From positions 12,634,759 through 12,698,758 of the forward strand of contig JAVDOI010000016.1 of NCBI GenBank assembly GCA_032191485.1: a stretch of 64,000 nucleotides of DNA, in the 5' to 3' direction. A model generated the notes under the pieces. The model searched no databases. It was not told where the DNA came from and was given only the letters and a program-made list of their open reading frames with translations. The position numbers and the translations under genes are program-made. Below, piece after piece: positions 1 through 12,357 of the stretch (positions are counted from its first letter, which is position 1; the number at the start of each line of letters is the position of its first letter). This stretch comes from Leptoclinus maculatus (lineage: Eukaryota > Chordata > Actinopteri > Perciformes > Stichaeidae).

Positions 1-1583
1 CTTCCTTATTTTTGTTCTAGGAGGAAGAGCGAGGACGAAACACTTGTGGCCAGAGCTGTGGGCACAACGTAAGAGCAGCGTGGGTCTCCAACTCCTCCGG
101 TTCTCTCTGGCCGTCCCCTTCTCGGTCTTTACACTTCGATATGCACCAGACAGACACACCCTCCCTCAAGTTGTGAATTCACTTTGCCACAGGATCAGCC
201 AACAGAAAATGTTCTAAAGTACATGGTTTAAAAAAACTGAAAAAAACCCAGGAGATCTGCAAACCCAATTAATGGAGCGAGAAGCCGTGTGAATTTACTG
301 CCCGCTCCTTTCTGTGATTATTAAACAGCTCTGCATTCAGAAGCAAGCAGAGCACCAAGCAGCCCCACAACACAGCTGTAGCAAGGAGATCGGTCACGAC
401 ACCGAGCGCACGAATACTTTGTCAGGAGGAGAAAGTGTTTGGCCATTTCAAAACGCTTTCAACAAGACCGTCATATCTCAGGTTTAGGCTGACATGCACT
501 ATGATACACACACACACACACACACAAAATAAAATTAAATCTATGGAGGATAACCTATGAACAGGCAGTGAACATCTGGTGGCAGATGTTCCCTTTGCAT
601 AGGCTGTCACCAAACATGTGAATATATGTCTGCACGATAAATGTCAAAAACACACCGATGAATGAAGGGGATGGACAGGATGAGCAGTTGATTTGCAAAA
701 GAAAAAGAAAGAAAAGAAAACTTTCATTCGTATAGCACTGTAATGGCCGCACAGAAGTAGTTTAGCTAACTTTGCAACTAAATTTGGCAGTGGCAGAGTA
801 ATACTATTTACACAGAATCCTGAAACAGAGCCAGAGCTTGTGTGTAATACGGTTATCGCAGAACAAGATAATAGTACTACTCCATTCATTTTTCTTAATT
901 GTAAAGTTGAACTAGCGTACTCAACTCTGAAAAAAACGCCACCATGAAATGAAGAAAAGTTAAGGTTGTGGATAATTATTGCATCTCTCTTACAAGAGGA
1001 TTCATGGTGCAGGGGTTCCTTTCAAAGCATGTGGCATTTCTTTTTTTCTTCAGCACAAAAAGGAGAAAATGGTAACACCAGGAGGTTCGGTTTTGTCTGT
1101 TACAAACATGCACTCATTCGCTTCATAAATAGATTCACTTGGAAGAGGATACAGGTTTGAGGAGGAAGCATGCAACGCTTTGAGTTATAAAACCTTCAGC
1201 TTTTTCCCATTTTTGTCTTTTTTAGAGGAAAAGAATCTTGAATCACAATCTTCTAATCCAACAGAAGCAGGCAGGTCATTTTGGATAGGGGGTTTCTTGA
1301 TGGTTCTCCATAAGCCCAAACACCCGCCCCCCAGCAGTCCCCCCCCCCCCCCCTCCCCCCGAGGTACAGAAGTCTCTATATGGCTTTGTTCTCCTGTGTG
1401 AACGATACTATTGCCATTTGTTTTGTTGGACGGGGATATTCCCAAACAAAAAAAAAAAAAAGGCTCAAAATGGCCAATGAACGATCAGATAAGGAGAAGG
1501 AGGCACACTCGGACACACGATCAGGGGTCAGAGGTTAGGGTTCACAGGGTCCGGAGTCTGATGAGGGGGAGCAAAAATAATCT
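1..1583 (-). other. foxn2: FOXN2 3' UTR and downstream flank
   Basis: This follows the FOXN2 stop in the direction of transcription and should hold the 3' UTR. I found no AATAAA or ATTAAA on the minus strand before the window edge, so the UTR either runs past base 1 or uses a variant signal. It also holds a (CA)n tract at 506-526 and a C homopolymer near 1340-1353. No coding sequence is recognised. Confidence 0.5.
506..526. repeat. (CA)n microsatellite
   Basis: An uninterrupted AC/CA dinucleotide run of 21 bases in the FOXN2 3' flank. Confidence 0.9.
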
Positions 1584-2008
1584 TCATTTCCTGTTCAGTT
1601 TTGTGCTCTTGACAGTGCGTTTGGAGCCCTCCGTGCAGCTGCGTATACCGGCGAGGTGCAGCAAGGACCCGGCGGCTTCCTTCAGCTCCTCGTCCAGCTC
1701 CGGCTTGACCTCGCGCCGCGCCCTCTTGCCGGCGGGCCACTTGATGGCGGGCGGACGCCGGGACGTCTGGTGGACGCCCCTCTCGTCCCAGAGGTCGGAG
1801 TCCTCGTCGCTGTGGAAGCCCTCGCTGCCGGCGCGGTGGGACTGCCGGCGGTCGCAGCCCCCTTCGTCCAGGGAGGAGAGAGACGAAGAGGAGGAGCGGG
1901 AGGAGCAGCGCTGCAGGGCCACGCTGCTGTAGTTGTGGTCCTGCTTCGGATCGCTGCTCACCAGCACGGAGTCGGGTCGGGAGAGGTCCAGAGGGCCGTC
2001 AGAGTTGC
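1584..2008 (-). CDS. foxn2: FOXN2 last coding exon (residues 271-411, stop)
   Basis: It holds the C-terminal region, including [27 protein letters not shown] and [18 protein letters not shown], and ends in TGA at 1586-1584. It is more GC-rich than the flanking introns. The acceptor CTCCTCAG is just above 2008. Confidence 0.95.
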
Positions 2009-5000
2009 CTGAGGAGAGCGTAGGATTGAGAGAGTGATGAGTACACGTTCAAATGCAAAAGCATATATTTTTAGTCTTGTTACAGAATGGCCAATGCGCT
2101 AAATATTGCATGTCGTGTAAAGCTAGATTCAAAGTTCCACACTTTGGTTGGCTGAAAATAAGTTGACAGACACCAAGAAAATCCTGTCCTATGTAAGTTG
2201 TTATGTAACTTTACAGTTAACTAGATTGTGTTTGTTTTTAAGTTACAGTGAACCATATACTGTAGCTTTGGCTGGCTTTGTTTACAAATATAAAGCAGAA
2301 GTGATACTTGTCACACAGCCCAAGAGGGAACACCTGATTTAAAAATATCTTCTCGTTAAAGCAGAACATTGACGGGGAAAGTAGAAATATTAGCAAAACC
2401 CAACCGCACTGAAATAATCCTGAGAGGGCTCCTGCCGTCATTGAAACAAGAAATTATGATCTAATGTAAAATATAAGCAACAACAGCCAGTAAGTTTGAT
2501 TTAAAAAGAGCCAGACGATCCGTTTCCCCCCCATTTCCAACCTTTATGCGAAGCTAACTGGCTGCTGTGTCTAGTATTTCCCAAATGTCGACCTATTCCT
2601 TCTAGAAGGAAGAATGTCTGCAGGAGAAATTGTATGCAATCATGCAATCATGTTCTGGAAACAACATTTTGCCTGTAACAACAGGTGACTTGCACACAAA
2701 TTAAAGCACACCAAATAAAAAGATGACATAAGCAATGGCAGGGCGGTATGTCGAAAGGTAGGAGACAAAGAGTTGGAAGTATGAAAGTATGGCTGCTTGT
2801 GGATTCTCTTACATGGGTCAACGTGGTGCCCGGGGGCAGAGTTTAAGAGCATCATGGCAGTGGCAGCATCAATGTCAGACTCTGGAAGAGGAGAGAACAT
2901 GCATGATGGTCAGTCCTGAGCTGTGAAAGCATGCTAGCATGGCATCTCTACTCGGACCGGGCTCCTTTTCGTTCATTTTAAACCAGGGGGGGGGGGACAG
3001 AGCGGCCCAACCAAACGCTCACAGACGTGCAGGAGGCTCCCCCGAAACAAACCGGAGGATGAATTGAAGCCACTGATATCGCATCCGACTCTTTTTCAGA
3101 CCTGACAAAAGTGTCTAAAAGCCTCGTAGCTCACTTCTGGGGCTCTAAATTATTAATGATTACAGTGAGACTGAGTGCTCGACACAGCACCAGCAGAACC
3201 TCTGCCTGTCGTCAAGGTTACAAATCCAAGAGGCAAAGGAGGGGGGGGGGGGGGGGGGGAGGGGGCTGATGCATCGACTGGGAGCTCTCTCTACATTATG
3301 GTCTACATGAGGCATCGATGACTCGAAAGCAACAAATCAAACCAAGAGTTGAGGATACAAGCACGGTGATGTTGAATGTTCTGGGACTGAAATGTGAAAC
3401 AGGCGACAGAATCAAAATACCACACAGACACAAGCTAACAGAAACCGCAGTGATTGGAATTTCTGCTTTTAATGTACATGTGGAAACTTAAAAACACCGA
3501 GCTGGTTCGTCTTCCGCCCTCACCTTTGAATGAGCAGCCTTGTAGAAAGTGATGGCGAGGGGGCGAGGAGGCACTGCAGAATGTAAACAAAGGAAAAAAC
3601 ACACACCAAAAAGGTCAGATCTGGAGTTTGTAAAGGAAATGTGAAGAAAATAAAAAATGTCACCCGTTTCAGGTATTTAAATAGGATCAAATGTTGCGAT
3701 ATGCTTCGCTAACAATGCCGAGTCCAATAAATAAACGGAACACGGTATTACCGACACAAATACATAGTTCACAACATCCAGAGAGTGACTGGGGAGGGTT
3801 TACCTGGGTGGGGAGGCGGGTGGTGTGCAGAAGGCATGTGCGGCAGGGAAGTGCTGCTTCTTAAGGGCTTGGATCAGGTTGGGGCGGTACTCGGGGTCAA
3901 CACACCAGAGAGAACCTTTTCCATTGGCCTGTGGAACAGAGCAGGGACATCAAACCTCTGACCCGGGATACAAAGGCAGACACTTTCAGCAACAAACTGT
4001 GAGAAGAGTTGTGATTCTGTAAATCAATGATGGTCTTGTATAGTTTGTCTGGAATGTATTCCGATTGGTCCTTTGATTGTGTTGAAACAAAGGTACCCTG
4101 TGGACGTTCATGTAAACAAACAAAAGTCATGTTTAAATTGAGTGTTTCTCACCTGAACTTGAAACGGTGGGAACATTTCGAATGCATTTCCTTCCTCATA
4201 ATACATTTGCAAAGCAGGATGTATTATTTGAAATCATGCATTCTTTATATTCACGTCTTTTTCACATTGTTGATACAGGTCTTTGCACGTTACCACTACT
4301 AGTAAGTACACATTTTAACGAATTAGAAAATGTATTTTGACCTATTTTTATTGGCTTACTTTCTATGAATTCCTGAAAGAATCCTCAGCTGACAATATCA
4401 GTGAGCAGTGCATACGGCAGCATAGTGATGTAATGAAGGTCTCCTTTTTCCACAAATGGCAAAGAATGTTAAGGCGACAGCTCTTCGAGGAGCACGACAT
4501 CATAGACAAAGCACTGGAAACAGCAAACGCATAACTGAGAATTCCTCAACGGCCTGAACAAAAGGAGGAAATAACTGCTTCTTCAGCGCCGTGTGAGGAA
4601 CAAATGTGTCCGTTAGTGGTGTGTGTGCGCGCGAGTGTGTTAAAGTGTCACTTTATCTGATGGCGGCGCATTGCCCAGTCTGGGAGGAGAGTAGAGCGAG
4701 GGAGGGAGGGAGGGAGGGAGGATAACCTTGACTCAGATTACCAACCAGCCCTGATGCAGGAAGAAGGAAATGTCTCCATGGCAACGGAAACCACCAGCCA
4801 GTGTCATGTGAAACTGGTCTCTCAGCAGATGACGGGGCTCACGCTGTGCACCTGCACATGCTGAGCAGGGCACCGCGTTGCTACTCGCCGAGCGCTAACC
4901 GCCATCGCCTCCCACGGTGGGAGAAGACGAGGTCCTAGCAGGCACGAGCCTCGGCACCACAGGCTTCACCGGTCCCAACGCATACTGAAGCTCAATATGG

Positions 5001-6256
5001 CCGCCGTCGTGTCCCCTGGATCAGCAACATGCAAATCAGGTTGAAGTGTGACGCAGGACTGTAGTCGTGGAAAACCTTCCTGCCACTCTCTGAAAACTTG
5101 AGCAACAAATGCTATACTGACGGCAGGAACTTTGTGCAGGATGTGCAGAATGTGTCTATCCTTTTGTCACGAGCATGGGCACATGAGAAGGTCAACTTCT
5201 CTCTTCCCCCCCCCCCCCCCCCCCCCCCCTCCTTCCTATACAGGAACAGGAATGAGTCACACGTAACTCTGCCAGGAGCAACTCATCTTTGCACTGCAGG
5301 TCACGCTGGCTTCCTTTCTCGCGAGTGCGACTTTGAGGTTTTCCAGAATGTGGGATGCTTCTCTCCTCTGCTTTTTTTTTTTAACAGTTGCACTACCTTG
5401 CAGTGCTTCGTGGAGATAACGTCCTATCTCAGTGTGCTGCGTTTGCATTTCCTCAGAAGGAGTATGTGTGACCTTCACTGTATCCCACCGTTATCGCAGC
5501 AGCAGAGTCAGAGGTCCCTGCGGCTGTGTTACGCACCGTCACATGAGCCACAGTGCAGCTACAAAAACGTTACCATCACATCATCAAACAATGCGATAAC
5601 AGTTTTCGAGGAGCATAATCAAAACCGTTTTCTAAGCTTAAATCTGTGTGAAGTGCATGAAAGTTTAGGAGAAAGTTAAATAACCCTACCTTTCCCAAAC
5701 TCCTCTCGACCTTGCGGAAGCATTTGTTCAGGGACAAGTTGTGACGGACCGAGTTCTTCCAGCCGGTGGGAGCGTTGGAGAAATAAGGGAAGTGCTCGAG
5801 AATCCAGCCGTAGATTTCTTTCACGGGCAAAGATTTGCTGGGAGACTGCTCGATGGCCATGTAGATGAGGAGAGAAAAGGAGAACGGGGGCTTCGACTTC
5901 AACGAGTCCCGCTCCCGGCCTCTGCCGTGTGACGAGGAGGAGGAGGAGGAGGACGACGGGCCCTGGCTGGACCCGTAGTCTCCCTCTATGTCGAAGAGGG
6001 GGCTGCCGCTGGGCTGAGCCTCCGGGCCTCCCAGAGCGAAGTTCTGAAGCAGGTTCTCGTGCAGCCAGTTGAGGTTGGTGAGCTCCTCGTCCTCGGCGCC
6101 TCCGGCGCGGTCCACGCTGGTCGCCAGCGGACTAGACGCGCACTCCGCCTCGGGGAGCGTTCCCACGCCGCAAACGCCTCGGAGCCCCGTCCGCTCCTCT
6201 TGCATACCCGGAATTTCCGTTTTCTTATCTGGTGACATCCCAGTGATTGGACCCAT
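1584..6256 (-). CDS. foxn2: FOXN2, forkhead box N2 transcription factor (gene span, 5 coding exons)
   Basis: Coding exons in transcription order are 6256-5690, 3928-3804, 3573-3524, 2881-2813 and 2008-1584. They sum to 1,236 nt, i.e. 411 aa, close to the length I recall for mammalian FOXN2 (about 430). The N-terminus [12 protein letters not shown] matches the start of vertebrate FOXN2, and an [13 protein letters not shown] block follows near residue 58. The winged-helix DNA-binding domain runs from about residue 121 to 215. Its recognition helix [15 protein letters not shown] lies at 166-180 and is split from the wing ([20 protein letters not shown]) by an intron after Lys189. The C-terminal part keeps [25 protein letters not shown] and [18 protein letters not shown], all FOXN2 landmarks. 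The family gives nuclear sequence-specific transcription factors; target genes cannot be read from this sequence. A Ser run near residue 101 is a codon-repeat expansion. The start is the first ATG after an acceptor at 6271-6272, so upstream exons are non-coding. Paralogue foxn3 is less likely because of the C-terminal matches. Confidence 0.95.
2009..2812 (-). other. foxn2: FOXN2 intron 4
   Basis: An 804-bp intron between coding exons 4 and 5. It is AT-rich, with no recognised element. Confidence 0.85.
2813..2881 (-). CDS. foxn2: FOXN2 coding exon 4 (residues 248-271)
   Basis: It encodes [20 protein letters not shown] and VDP, the conserved block downstream of the forkhead. The acceptor is at 2882-2883 and the donor GTAAGA starts at 2812. 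Length is 69 bp. Confidence 0.92.
2882..3523 (-). other. foxn2: FOXN2 intron 3 with long G tract
   Basis: A 642-bp intron. It holds a G run near 2988-2998 and a 19-base G run at 3241-3259 followed by AGGGGG; both read as C in the pre-mRNA. Nothing else is recognised. Confidence 0.85.
3241..3259. repeat. poly(G) homopolymer, 19 bases
   Basis: Nineteen consecutive G on the plus strand, followed by A and five more G, inside a FOXN2 intron. Confidence 0.9.
3524..3573 (-). CDS. foxn2: FOXN2 coding exon 3 (residues 231-248), 50-bp microexon
   Basis: Only 50 bp long, it was found because exons 2 and 4 do not join in frame. It supplies [17 protein letters not shown] and restores phase into the conserved ESDIDAA. 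The acceptor TTCTGCAG is at 3574-3575 and the donor GTGAGG starts at 3523. Confidence 0.88.
3804..3928 (-). CDS. foxn2: FOXN2 coding exon 2 (residues 190-231)
   Basis: It encodes the forkhead wing, with [20 protein letters not shown] followed by KKQHFPAAH. The acceptor is at 3929-3930 and the donor GTAAAC starts at 3803. It is 125 bp long and ends with two bases of a split codon. Confidence 0.93.
3929..5689 (-). other. foxn2: FOXN2 intron 1 of the coding part, splitting the forkhead domain
   Basis: A 1,761-bp intron with a short GGGA repeat near 4700-4722 and a 24-base C run at 5206-5229. Long open frames here, including 5098-5679, look fortuitous: they lack splice consistency and match no family I recognise. 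Confidence 0.85.
5206..5229. repeat. poly(C) homopolymer, 24 bases
   Basis: Twenty-four consecutive C on the plus strand, read as G in the FOXN2 pre-mRNA, about 460 nt downstream of the forkhead-splitting donor. Confidence 0.9.
5690..6256 (-). CDS. foxn2: FOXN2 coding exon 1 (residues 1-189)
   Basis: This holds the start codon and most of the forkhead helices. The acceptor AG is at 6271-6272, which leaves 14 nt of 5' UTR in the same exon. The donor GTAGGG starts at 5689 and leaves phase 0 after Lys189. The open frame runs on past the donor, but that tail is intronic. Confidence 0.93.
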
Positions 6257-7431
6257 TAAATCAAAGAGGTCTGGAGAGAGAGAGAGAGAGGAGAGAGGTT
6301 GTTAATGTTTGACAGCATGGAGACCAAAATCACAGTTTTTTTAAACTGATTTCATCACAAAGTTGGCAGTATGAAATAACTGGATGCGACATGACGGAAT
6401 GATGTGCTCTTCCGAGCGTTGACCTGGTTTTCTTAAGTCTTCTCTGGGGGGGGCTAACCCCCCCTGTGGCTGAGCTTGTCTGCCTCTATTGCACCTTCTC
6501 ACTGCCCCTCTCCTCCACGCCCGGCGAGGACGGAGAGGCTCTCGGCTCTCCTCCTCCTCTCGACTCCGGCCGAGGACCTTCGAGGAGGTCCTCTCAAGCA
6601 ACTGAACCGACTTAAGGCTCCACTCCTCGACGCCCACCTCGGCCCCGGCTGCTCGTTACGTGTGAATGAGCATGAAACCGCCCGACGACTGCAGGAATGA
6701 GTGGAAGGCCTCCATCGTACAGAGTGAATGGCTCTTCTAGACTGATCTGCATGCAGCCAGGATCAAGTCTCAATTTGTCACATGCCAGATTAAGTAGTGT
6801 AAAGAGGCTACAGGCACTAGGACATTCAATATTGCCAGAAGCCCTGTATCATTAGGTAATTCCACCCAAGTACCATTATTAATAAGACAATGATTACTGG
6901 CATGTCATCAGCAATGATCAAAAAGAGTTTGAATTGAACCCAAAGCTGAGCAACGGTTTTAAGTACAGGCACAGAAAAACACTAAAATAAGTAAATGTGC
7001 AATGAAAAGGTGTCCAATAAATCTGAATAACTGTAAAACCAAACAACACAAGCTATGGCTGGTGAGGCCAAGAGCACAAAGAGATCTTTGGCTCACAACA
7101 ACAAGCTTTATGTCCTGGGTGTCACCATGACAACCATCCCATCCCTTCAATAAGAGCAGAAAAAAAATCCCCACAAACAAGATCCATAGATACAATAAGA
7201 AAAATAATAACCCACGCTGGCTGGCTCCGCCACAGACGAAGCTCCCGCTGCAGCCAGTGGGTGGGTGGGTGGGGGGGGCAGAGATGGACGCATAGAGAGC
7301 TGGACGGACAGGTAAATGAGCACAGAGAGCGGTGGGGGGGGCATATATTTTCATTTCTGCGATAAGATAAGAATTGGGTCAAACTCGAGAGTGTTTGCAC
7401 AGTGGGTGAGACAGGAGAGGGGGTGTGCACG

Positions 7432-7435
<4 letters not shown>

Positions 7436-7462
<27 letters not shown>
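7436..7462. repeat. (CA)n microsatellite
   Basis: A pure CA dinucleotide run of 27 bases. Confidence 0.9.
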
Positions 7463-10400
7463 GAGTTTGTCAGAGCCAGTGAGGACATGAGGGGGAAGGA
7501 GGAGGCATCAGTTACAAAATGACCACTCAACCCTCAATGAGGGGATAAACATGTAGCAGACAGACCCTATTTTGATTGACTTCGAACATCTCGGGTTGGG
7601 ATTCCTTTAGACTTTAAAGTATATTTGTTTAAGTTTCTGTCAGAATTGTACATCCCGTCGGCTCTATAAGTGACGTCACGCCAATCCTCCATTGTCTGCG
7701 TTTCAATTCGTCAGCACCATTGATATTTACTTGTGAGCCGCATATACAGTTTGCGGCAAGAAGGAAGTAAGGTGAAGGGGAGAGGCAGAGTGGACATAGG
7801 AAGGGACATAACAATAGAGACATCCTTTAATGGAAGGACAGAGGATGACCGAGAGAGGACCGGAGAGAGTGAGCAGGCGGTAGTGCGCTAGGCTACGCAA
7901 GTTATCCTCAGTCGAGGATGAATCACGGCTCTAAGCAAAGCAGAGCAATCAGACTTGTCAGGCAGCGAGAGAACTGCCCATTTGTGTTAAAGGGAGATCT
8001 CTGCTCAGGAGACCAACACACAGAGAGAGACCTCTCTACATGACAGCTTCCTACTCTGTCTGCACAGTCTCTCTTTCTATTTTTAAATTCATTCAGACGA
8101 GCCTGCAGTTTCTGAAAAAAATAAAAAATGTATCCCTTACAAAAATCATTTCTGAATCAATGCTTTTAAAAATGAAAGTGTTTTTGTATTTGTGTTGATG
8201 CCAGAGAGAGGAGAGGAGAAGAAAAGGGTTGAGGATCCCAGGCTGTTCTATGAAGACCTACTTTAGGCTGTTCTTTTGAAGTTTAAGTTGAGATCAATGA
8301 CTGCGTTGGCCGCTAAACGCTGACGACAAACATCCTCGACTGCATCGGGTCTTTCGTTTGATTAAAAGGTGTAACTGTAACACGTGGCTGTCCTGTCGTC
8401 TTCAACAGGCCACGAATGACTGCCTGCATACTCGATTCTGTCTTGTGGCGGGAAGATGAGAAGAAGTCACCGCCTGGCTGAAGTGTCCGACCACTGATTA
8501 ACCTTCAGCGTCACCCCAGTCAATCCTCACAGCCATGACCTCTCAGCTGGGCTCTCAGACGCTCATCCTCTTTTGAGCATCTCCTCCAGAAGACCGGTCA
8601 CTTGAATATCAACGGAGGGCCGGGTGCACCATCGCGAAGGCTGCCTCGCATCCAGCCAAAACACAGGAAGTGTTCCACCATAAATGCAGCTGGTCAATTA
8701 CCACCGTTGTTGCAATGATCGCAGTCGTCATTGCTCTTATGAAAAAAGGCATCAAAGAGAGGCGGCAGGGACCGCCACGAATAATGGGACACTAGTGTGC
8801 AGAGGCGAGAGGGAGCTAATAAGCCGGACCGGCCTGTTGACTGCAGCATCCTTGAAAAATACACCAAAGCTGCAAATGGCGCTGACCTGGTGTCTCATCT
8901 GCAAGTTAAAATAGCCCCACGCACCGCCAGCATCATCATATTCATGTGCAAACAGCCACTAACAGCAGGTGCCAAGGCACACACCCCCCCCCTTCAAACT
9001 GCTCTTTTATCCTGTTAAGCACTTAGCCTATTCAAAACTACACAAAGACATATGGAGATAGCTATAAGTGGCGAATTCAAGCCGTTGATGTGTCAAATAT
9101 GTACTGGTGCGGATGTAAAAGAGACGATGGCGGCTATCGACATGAAGAGGTGTACCGCTTTGAGATGTTTTCTGGGGAGTGCATCTCACCAATCTGGACT
9201 CAGTTGCCACGGCAGCCAATGTTTGTAAGGGAAGCAATTGTGCTCATGTCTGTGCATGAAGAGGGAGCTAATGTGGGGAGATCAATACAGGCGGAAAAAT
9301 GCTGAGGCCAGCAGTCTGCTGCTGTTCTTCACAAACCTGTCTGACAAAGAGCAGCAGTGGGAAAGGCCACCACGGCCGATCTGGATGTCACGGCCCCGCT
9401 GACTAAGTGCCACTAAGGCGTACTTCACAATGCTTCCCGTTCTATGCGCCAAAAAGCTATTTTGATGAGTAAAAAAAAAATTACAAAGAACTTATCATGT
9501 CGATGTAAACAACAGATTGTTTTTAACTGCCGTGTGCGTTCATGCACAGACGAACGAACTCCCGCCACACCCTCTTCACGAGAAAATAAACCAGTTGACA
9601 CAAACCAGTTACACCTCTGTGTCATACATACACAAAGGTGTGTCGCAACAGCCCCACGGCCAGGGCTGTTATTTGAAACCCTAACTGATATTTAGGTGAC
9701 TACCCAGGCTGGCTGGAGCTCTAAAAATGTGAATGAGACAAAAGGGGGGGGGGCTGAGTTAGAGAGAGAGGGATAGAGAGAGGAGGGGGGGGAGGAGAGA
9801 GAGATCCAGAGCACCAAGTGTCAGTCTTCTTCTTTTCTTTCTAGTGGGAGGGTCAAATTATGTCAGAACAAAATAAAGCATCCATTAGCGTCAAAGCTAA
9901 TCAGGCTACTGTTAAAGCATGTCTAAATGAAACATTTTCAAATCAAACTACTTCAATGGATTAAAACGATCTCCTCAGAGCCCCGAGGTGAAAGCGAAGG
10001 GACAAAGCTTCGCACAAAGCGTTACGATTGGCCCCACACTCGGCTCATACAAAGGAGCAGTTGTTTTTTGCTCTCGTCATGTTTCAGAAGTGCTCAGTAT
10101 TCACCTCACAGTCTCAAACAGAGGGACCGGGGAGGGAAGGAAACACCTCCTGCCTGTTGAGGAAGTTCATTTTCAGAAAACAAAAAATTCAGAGAGTTAG
10201 TTAGCCCCGCTCGCACAACAGTGGACTCGAGAGGTAGCACTCATTCGAGCAGCAGCGGTGTGTTTGCTTTGGCAATCTATGAATTCCACCGGCATGAAGC
10301 TTATAGACGGCCGACAAACAACCGGGCCGAACCCCGACGTATTGACTGATGCAATCACTGGAACAGTCGGGGGAAACGAGTAAACAAAACACCGGGTAAT

Positions 10401-12329
10401 TATTGTGATGTCCGTCGAAGACATTAACTTCGAACTCAAACACACGGGACTGCACTTTGACTGTCAACAGAGGTGAGGCCTTCAGAAGTCCATGCCGGCC
10501 AACGCTGAAACCTTATCTCTTGGGTCATGTGGCTTTAAGTTCAGTGTGCAAACACTGACCACCAATCAGCTACGCACCAACCTCGTATACTGCTGAATAC
10601 CAAAAAGCAGCATTGACTGAGAGTTCATTTGATGCTACACTTCCAAATACTTCTAATAAATGATTAAAAAGGGGGGATATTTTTCAAGTTTCTTCATCTT
10701 TTGAAGGCTCAATGTGCCTTTTAAAAGTTCAGTTGAAGTTTCGACATAAGCCCTACCAGGAATGTGCTTTGTCTGAGATTACTTTCCAAGTAAATACTAC
10801 AAGTATTTGCAAATGGGATTTTGCAGGAACACAGAAAACACCAATGAGGCCTCGCAGGAAAGCCAAACGACAGAAGCCCTCAGTTGTGAAATATAGGGAC
10901 TCTAATGGAGTCCTTCACAGGTATCCAGGTGAAGTACAGCAGGGACCCAGAGAGACCAGCACGAGGACTCTAGTAAAGACATTTACTAGAGCTTCTGGCT
11001 AAAGTGCATACACATCAAAAGCTGAACGTGCATTAAGTAGCGGTAACGTTTTCTTCTTCTGGCAGCACTGAAGGTTTAGCTCCCTACACCGTTGTTTGCC
11101 AGGAGTTCACCACCCTTTGGCTGTTGTTGTATTCCCTTAAATGTGGGTAAAGGAGGATCTCCTCGCACATTCTCTCCTCAAAACAAGCAGCCATTTTGTT
11201 ATCTTCTTCTTCTTCTTCTTCCTCGCGGACATGCGCGTATGGCGACTGTTAAATCCTGCGGAGCAAAGCGGACCCTCGTGGACATGCGGAAAGTATGAAT
11301 GGGCTTCTGGGTAACAGCCTTTTCTAATTTGTCTTTTACTCACTTATGTTGGTTCAACATCAGCGGCTCCTACAACTAGAGAATTACCGTAGACGAAAAA
11401 TCAACGAGCATTTTAAATCTCTTCGTTTTTTTTAGTCTAACCAACAACATTTCTTGTTGGCCCATTTGTACCAATTCTCAGTAACTCTCAGTGCAAAAAA
11501 AATGTAGATGCGATAGTACTTGTATAGTACTCCACAGACCCGAGAGAACATGAGCTGTAATTATCAGAACACGTTTTTGGTTTTATTTGACTGAGGATAC
11601 CATAAAGAATTCAAACAGAGTTTTGGTCCATGGCCTCCGTTACATCCTCTGCTCAAATGAGGTTGACTTTAAACTTTTTGTTTTTTCCCCAACATATCAC
11701 CATGGTGATCTGATGACAATGTAAGACTTTTAAAAATAGCAAAGCTCTAGACATGCTCTAGTAAACTGAGCTGCGTGCTTATTCCTGGACTGAGCTGCTT
11801 CAAGTACAGCTCCCCGTATAAAACATGTAATAGCACTGTGTGATGCGTCAGTTACACTTATATCATTATATATTATATATACATTATGGACAAACTCACC
11901 GGCCCTTTACCAGCTACAAAATGTTGGTGAACCGACAATGCAATCTGATGATTTGCACACAAACTGGTCAGCCCGTGTCGTCACTGTCACACTGCCATCA
12001 ATTAAATAAGTCCCCGTTAATTCAGCCAGGGGTGACAAGACAAAGACCCATTGTGACACAGGACACAGGCCCGCTTCCCTTCTTCCCTTCCCTCAGCGAG
12101 GAAACGGTCGCATCGGTGTCGCCTTCGCTGAGGCCGACCCTAATGGGCTGCGTCTTCAGTCCAGCCCGTCACAAATGAGACGGGCACAGTCAGAGGGGGG
12201 GGGGGGGGGGGCTGCTCAGTATAGAGTCAGTGCATAACCACTGTGACCAATCACGAGACCTAAAACAATAACTGGAGCAGACGGAGGGGCGCCACAACAG
12301 GAGTAGATTGCCCATATACAACTTCTGTA

Positions 12330-12357
12330 AACACACACACACACACACACACACACA
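12330..12357. repeat. (AC)n microsatellite
   Basis: A pure AC dinucleotide run of 28 bases. Confidence 0.9.

Noticed and set aside
1411..1932. 173-codon plus-strand frame opposite the FOXN2 last exon
   Set aside because: It is an antisense shadow; the minus-strand frame carries the conserved FOXN2 C-terminus.
5098..5679. 193-codon plus-strand open frame as a gene
   Set aside because: It lies inside a FOXN2 intron, crosses a 24-base C run, and its sequence looks random.
10712..11002. 96-codon frame ending in a basic stretch
   Set aside because: No recognised domain and no splice or promoter context, so chance is the simplest reading.
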